From: Burkholderiaceae bacterium
Lineage (GTDB): Bacteria > Pseudomonadota > Gammaproteobacteria > Burkholderiales > Burkholderiaceae
Length of the DNA stretch: 10,206 nt
Reading direction: 5' to 3'
Assembly: GCA_023253905.1 (NCBI GenBank)
Contig: JALREG010000110.1
Coordinates: 1-10,206 of the forward strand
Shown: piece by piece, positions 6,786-10,206 of the stretch
Numbering within the stretch: position 1 is the first letter of the stretch
How the letters are laid out: every line of letters begins with the position of its first letter
Position numbers and translations under genes: made by a program
Notes under the pieces: generated by a model
Database searches by the model: none
What the model was told of the DNA's origin: nothing
The model's input: only the letters and a program-made list of their open reading frames with translations

Positions 6786-8324
6786 TTGACTGACCCAACG
6801 CCCCCTACTCCCGACACGCAAGACACCCCGCCGGTCGACGAGAACACCATCATCGCGGAACGACGTGCGAAGCTCGGCCGGTTACGCGAGCAGGGCGTTG
6901 CCTTCCCGAATAATTTTCAGCCCGCGCACCGCGCAACAGATCTGGCTGAGCATCACGGCTTCAAAACCCGCGAGCAACTCCAAGCCGACCAGATTCGCGT
7001 GAGCGTCGCGGGTCGGATCATGCTCAAGCGCGTTCAGGGCAAGGCAAGCTTTGCCACCATTCAAGATGGCACAGGCCGCCTGCAGCTCTGGATGAATGAC
7101 GAGGGAATCGGCGCCGATCTCCATGAGTCGTTCAAGCACTGGGACCTCGGCGACATCATTGGTGTCGAGGGCGAGCTATTCAAAACCATGAAAGGCGAGC
7201 TTTCGGTGCGCTGCTCTGCGCTTCGGATGCTCGCCAAGTCGCTGCGCCCGCTACCCGATAAATTTCATGGTGTGGCGGATCAGGAAATCCGCTACCGACA
7301 GCGTTATGTTGATCTGATTGCCAACCAGGAAACCCGCGATACCTTCATCGCGCGCAGCCGCACCATCAGCGCCATTCGGGCCTTCATGGTGTCGCATGGT
7401 TTTCTCGAAGTCGAAACCCCGATGCTGCACCCCATCCCCGGGGGCGCAAGTGCCCGTCCCTTCATCACCCACCACAATGCGCTCGACCAACAGATGTACC
7501 TGCGGATTGCGCCCGAGCTGTATCTGAAGCGACTGATCGTGGGCGGATTTGAGCGGGTCTACGAGATCAACCGCAACTTTCGCAATGAAGGCATCTCGCC
7601 GCGGCACAACCCCGAATTCACCATGATGGAGTTCTATGCCGCGTACACCGACTATCGCTGGCTGATGGACTTTACTGAACAGATACTGCGCGATGCGGCC
7701 CAGGCGGCCACCGGAAGCACAACCCTTACCTACCAGGGACGCACCCTCAACCTGGGCGCGCCCTTTGCGCGCCTCACCATTGCTCAGGCGATCACCCGGC
7801 ATGCACCGCACTATGCGACTGCAGCGCTTGACGATCCACAGTGGCTGCGAGCGGAGCTTCGCAAGCAGGGCGTGGACACCACTGACCCGGCGCTGGCACG
7901 CGCCGGGGTGGGCGCGTTGCAACTCGCCTTGTTTGAAGAGGTCGCCGAATCCAAACTTCACGACCCCACTTTCATCATCGACTATCCCGTTGAGGTGTCG
8001 CCACTCGCGAGGGTCAGTGATCAGGCCCCGGCCGTCACCGAACGCTTCGAACTCTTCATCGCCGGACGCGAACTCGCCAACGGGTTCTCGGAGCTGAATG
8101 ACCCCGAGGACCAGGCCGCGCGCTTTCACAGTCAGGTCGAAGCCAAGCATGCGGGCGACGAAGAGGCCATGCACTTCGATGCCGACTACATCCGCGCGCT
8201 GGAATACGGCATGCCGCCCACCGGCGGTTGCGGCATTGGCATCGATCGTCTCGTGATGCTGCTGACCGATCGCCCGAACATCCGGGACGTGGTGCTGTTT
8301 CCGGCACTTCGCCGGGAAGACTGA
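6786..8324 (+). CDS. lysS: Lysyl-tRNA synthetase, class II
   Basis: Cytoplasmic homodimeric enzyme that charges tRNA(Lys) with lysine using ATP. The 512-residue product (E. coli LysS has 505) has an N-terminal OB-fold anticodon-binding domain (about 65-150, including [20 protein letters not shown]). The class II catalytic core follows: motif 1 around [10 protein letters not shown], motif 2 [20 protein letters not shown] (265-284) and motif 3 [14 protein letters not shown] (480-493), ending in [11 protein letters not shown] chose the TTG at 6786 because GGAG (6776-6779) lies 6 bases upstream and no ATG or GTG occurs in frame before the OB fold. The usual family start [19 protein letters not shown] begins at about residue 19. 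The first 18 residues are a Pro/Thr/Asp-rich leader. The gene lies 23 bases after prfB and is probably cotranscribed. No convincing terminator follows it. Confidence 0.97.
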   Translation: MTDPTPPTPDTQDTPPVDENTIIAERRAKLGRLREQGVAFPNNFQPAHRATDLAEHHGFKTREQLQADQIRVSVAGRIMLKRVQGKASFATIQDGTGRLQLWMNDEGIGADLHESFKHWDLGDIIGVEGELFKTMKGELSVRCSALRMLAKSLRPLPDKFHGVADQEIRYRQRYVDLIANQETRDTFIARSRTISAIRAFMVSHGFLEVETPMLHPIPGGASARPFITHHNALDQQMYLRIAPELYLKRLIVGGFERVYEINRNFRNEGISPRHNPEFTMMEFYAAYTDYRWLMDFTEQILRDAAQAATGSTTLTYQGRTLNLGAPFARLTIAQAITRHAPHYATAALDDPQWLRAELRKQGVDTTDPALARAGVGALQLALFEEVAESKLHDPTFIIDYPVEVSPLARVSDQAPAVTERFELFIAGRELANGFSELNDPEDQAARFHSQVEAKHAGDEEAMHFDADYIRALEYGMPPTGGCGIGIDRLVMLLTDRPNIRDVVLFPALRRED

Positions 8325-8354
8325 CCCGCCTTCGGCCTTGCCCGAGTTGCTCCC

Positions 8355-9647
8355 TTGAAGCCCGTTGCCCGCCCCCGCACCGGGCATGCGGTGCTCGCTT
8401 TGGGTGTCACGCAGATCGTCGGTTGGGGCACGACGTTTTATGTTCCTGCCATCCTTTCTCGACCGATCGCCGAGGCGCTGGATCTGCCCCTGCTGGGCGT
8501 CCTCGGTGCCTATTCCTGGGCACTGCTGCTTTCCGGCCTGTTGTCGAGAAAAATCGGCGCGCTGATCGATCGGTATGGCGCAGCCCCCCTTCTCACCGGC
8601 GCGTCACTCCTGGCCGCAGCAGCGCTCGCGCTGCATGCCACCGCGGACAGTCTGTTGCCCATCTGGATCGCCTGGAGCCTGATCGGACTCGGCATGCGCG
8701 CCATGCTCTACGACGGTGCGTTCGCTGCGCTCACCGCGTTGGCCGGGCCAGGAGCACGCCGCGCGATTTCGCTCCTCACACTGATGGGTGGATTGGCTTC
8801 CACCGTGTTCTGGCCCATCAGCCACCTGCTGCTGGAATCGCTTGGCTGGCGTGGCACGCTTGCCGTATATGGGGCGCTTAACCTTTTGATCTGCGCGCCA
8901 CTGCATTTCTGGTTTGCGGGCTGTCTGCCGGGGCGCGATGCACTGCACAAAGGGAGCGAGGCGCAGCCATCAGCCCCAGCCACACCGCCGTCCGCGCTCT
9001 CGCCCGTCCCCCTACCCGACCTCACCGCCTCCGTCGCGCCCGAGACCTACGCGCGCGAGCGGTGGGCGCGCGTCGCCGTCACGCTGCTCGCCACTGCCTT
9101 TGCATTCCACGCCTTTATCTGGTCGTCACTCGCGGTCCATCTGCCCGAATTGCTACAGGGGCTCGGACTGGGTGCAGGCCTTGCCGTGACTGTTGCCTCA
9201 GTCATGGGCCCAGCACAGGTGCTCGCCCGGTCGGCCGAGCTGTTTGCTCAGCGCTGGCTCTCACCGGTCGCCCTGGCGATCCCGGTGTTCGCCATGCTGC
9301 CGATATCGCTGATCCCGCTTGCCCTGCCTCTTCCGCAGACGATTGCGGCAATCGCATTCGTAACACTTTATGGGTGCAGTAACGGGCTGCTCACCATTCT
9401 TCGCGGCGCGCTACCGCTTACGCTGATCGGTTCACGCGGCTATGGAGAACTGCTCGGCCGGCTTGCCGCGCCATCGCTCTATGTATCGGCGTTGTCGCCC
9501 CTCGTCTTCGGGCAAATTTTTCAGACGTGGGGCCCAACGATCTCAGCCAGTCTGCTGTTCCTCGCTGGAATCGGCTGTACCGTGGCCGCTGCGGCACTGG
9601 TCCGCCATGCACGGCGAGCGCCGCTCGACATCGGTACACGCGGCTAA
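8355..9647 (+). CDS. Major facilitator superfamily transporter
   Basis: An inner-membrane secondary transporter of 430 residues with about 12 hydrophobic segments arranged six plus six around a hydrophilic central loop (about 191-236) rich in proline, serine and alanine. The cytoplasmic loop between TM2 and TM3 carries a degenerate MFS motif A (GALIDRYGAAPL, 68-79). Other recognisable stretches are VGWGTTFYVPAIL (22-34) and LMGGLASTVFWPISH (143-157), which I associate with an uncharacterised proteobacterial MFS subfamily. The substrate cannot be told from sequence. The start is uncertain. TTG at 8355 gives a positively charged N-terminus (MKPVARPRTGH) fitting the topology but has no clear Shine-Dalgarno sequence. 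GTG at 8391 would drop 12 residues and those charges. It follows lysS by 30 bases in the same direction, so readthrough from lysS is plausible. It converges on iscX. Confidence 0.88.
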   Translation: MKPVARPRTGHAVLALGVTQIVGWGTTFYVPAILSRPIAEALDLPLLGVLGAYSWALLLSGLLSRKIGALIDRYGAAPLLTGASLLAAAALALHATADSLLPIWIAWSLIGLGMRAMLYDGAFAALTALAGPGARRAISLLTLMGGLASTVFWPISHLLLESLGWRGTLAVYGALNLLICAPLHFWFAGCLPGRDALHKGSEAQPSAPATPPSALSPVPLPDLTASVAPETYARERWARVAVTLLATAFAFHAFIWSSLAVHLPELLQGLGLGAGLAVTVASVMGPAQVLARSAELFAQRWLSPVALAIPVFAMLPISLIPLALPLPQTIAAIAFVTLYGCSNGLLTILRGALPLTLIGSRGYGELLGRLAAPSLYVSALSPLVFGQIFQTWGPTISASLLFLAGIGCTVAAAALVRHARRAPLDIGTRG

Positions 9648-9693
9648 CCGATACTTTCTGAAATCAGTCCGGCGCGTCTGAAACAGATTGTGA

Positions 9694-9736
9694 AAGCGGC
9701 GCTCCTCCCCGCCCGGCTCCATCGCTGGAGGCGCTT
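9694..9736. terminator. GC-rich imperfect hairpin between convergent genes
   Basis: In the 108-base gap between the MFS stop and the iscX stop, arms AAGCG (9694-9698) and CCTCC (9704-9708) can pair with GGAGG-CGCTT (9727-9736), giving ten base pairs interrupted by a 5-base bulge. Inside it, on the minus strand, CTCCA-GCGA-TGGAG forms an alternative 5-bp stem with a GNRA-like loop. Neither strand has a real T-tract after the stem, so this is at best a weak terminator for one or both genes. The rest of the gap, 9648-9693 and 9737-9755, shows nothing I recognise. Confidence 0.28.
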
Positions 9737-9755
9737 CCAAGCACCGCAGCCACAT

Positions 9756-9950
9756 TCAATCGGTTTCGTCGATCCAGGCCTGCTGGATGGCCTCAAGCAC
9801 GCGCTCACCCGAGCGCTCCGGCGCATCGTCGAACCCCGGCAGACTCAATACCTTCTGGCGAAGATCGGTAAACCGGATGACCTTGGGATCAATCTCCGGA
9901 AAGCGCTCCGCCAGTTCAATGGCGATCTCCTGAACATCCGTCCACTTCAT
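9756..9950 (-). CDS. iscX: IscX, small acidic Fe-S assembly protein
   Basis: A 64-residue acidic protein of the ISC iron-sulfur cluster pathway. E. coli IscX (YfhJ, 66 residues) binds iron and the cysteine desulfurase IscS and modulates cluster assembly. The whole chain follows that pattern: an MKWTD start, then a helical ELAERFPEIDP segment, VRFTDLRQKV, and FDDAPERSGERVLEAIQQAW, ending in acidic DETD. Start ATG 9950 has GAGGG four bases upstream and a second GAGG just before it. The gene begins 18 bases after the fdx stop, so it is the promoter-distal gene of the unit. It is recognised at family level with little ambiguity. Confidence 0.95.
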   Translation of the reverse strand: MKWTDVQEIAIELAERFPEIDPKVIRFTDLRQKVLSLPGFDDAPERSGERVLEAIQQAWIDETD

Positions 9951-9968
9951 CGGGCCCTCGCCTCAAGA

Positions 9969-10206
9969 TCAGTGATCTTCGCGCGCATGATTAATGGTGT
10001 ATTTGGGAATTTCAATGGTGAGATCAGCTTGCGCAACCTTGATCTGACACGAGAGCCGGGACTGCGAAGTAAGCCCCCAGGCCTTGTCCAGCATGTCGTC
10101 TTCGTCGTCGGTCGCGGGCTCAAGCGATGACAGCCCCTCACGCACAATGACATGACAGGTCGTGCATGCACACGACATGTCGCAGGCATGCTCGATCCGA
10201 ATGCCG
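9969..10206 (-). CDS. fdx: ISC-type 2Fe-2S ferredoxin, Fdx (5' part outside window)
   Basis: Electron carrier of the ISC iron-sulfur assembly pathway, adrenodoxin-like. The visible 78 residues start mid-gene at GIRIEHACDMSCACTTCHV and end in PKYTINHAREDH, the C-terminus typical of bacterial ISC ferredoxins. Cluster ligands are present: the first Cys in HAC, then two in the CACTTC block with the C-x5-C-x2-C spacing, and the fourth in SRLSCQ. The conserved EDDMLDKAWGL stretch lies between. About 30-35 N-terminal residues are off the right edge, so the ATG at 10178 inside the cluster-binding loop is not the true start. It precedes iscX by 18 bases. HscA, HscB and the other isc genes would be expected further right, which the window cannot show. 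Confidence 0.96.
   Translation of the reverse strand, partial: GIRIEHACDMSCACTTCHVIVREGLSSLEPATDDEDDMLDKAWGLTSQSRLSCQIKVAQADLTIEIPKYTINHAREDH

Noticed and set aside
8325..8354. A possible terminator after lysS (GCC-TTC-GGC).
   Set aside because: The stem is only three base pairs with no T-tract, so it is not distinguishable from chance in GC-rich DNA.
7251..8387. A 378-codon open frame antisense to most of lysS.
   Set aside because: lysS has all class II synthetase motifs in the sense frame. The antisense product is low-complexity Gly/Arg/Val-rich and matches nothing known to me.
8228..8881. A plus-strand frame of 217 codons spanning the lysS end and the MFS start.
   Set aside because: It overlaps two real genes in another frame, is very Arg/Cys/Pro-rich and has no membrane or domain pattern.

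Overview
The window is GC-rich, densely coding chromosomal DNA of a Gram-negative bacterium. Gene content and order (LolCD, an RpfE-type protein, RecJ, RF2, LysS, and the fdx-iscX end of an ISC operon) fit a betaproteobacterium or a close relative such as the xanthomonads. That assignment is inferred from remembered synteny and family resemblance, not from a search. I see no insertion sequence, prophage, CRISPR array, tRNA, rRNA or defence gene. It reads as a housekeeping region.

Layout. From 1 to about 2812, three genes read leftwards as one tight unit: a LolC/LolE-type permease, the LolD ATPase and a TatD/YjjV-type metal-dependent nuclease whose last codons run off the left edge. Gaps inside the unit are 13 and 10 bases. 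From 2806 to 9647, five genes read rightwards: an RpfE-type protein of unknown function, recJ, prfB (split by the classical programmed +1 frameshift), lysS and a 12-TM MFS transporter. From 9756 to the right edge, iscX and the 3' part of fdx read leftwards and converge on the MFS gene.

How the genes work together. LolC/E and LolD form the inner-membrane ABC machine that extracts outer-membrane lipoproteins for LolA. RecJ (single-strand 5'-3' exonuclease) and TatD act on DNA. RF2 and LysS serve translation. Fdx and IscX belong to iron-sulfur cluster assembly; the rest of that operon should lie to the right, outside the window. The RpfE-recJ-prfB-lysS order resembles the edge of the Xanthomonas rpf region as I recall it.

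No undescribed multi-gene system is visible. The points most worth a second look are the textbook prfB frameshift, the uncharacterised RpfE-type protein, the overlapping divergent starts of the permease and RpfE genes with no room for conventional leaders, a lone LolC/E permease that may be of the hybrid LolF kind, and two consecutive TTG-initiated genes.
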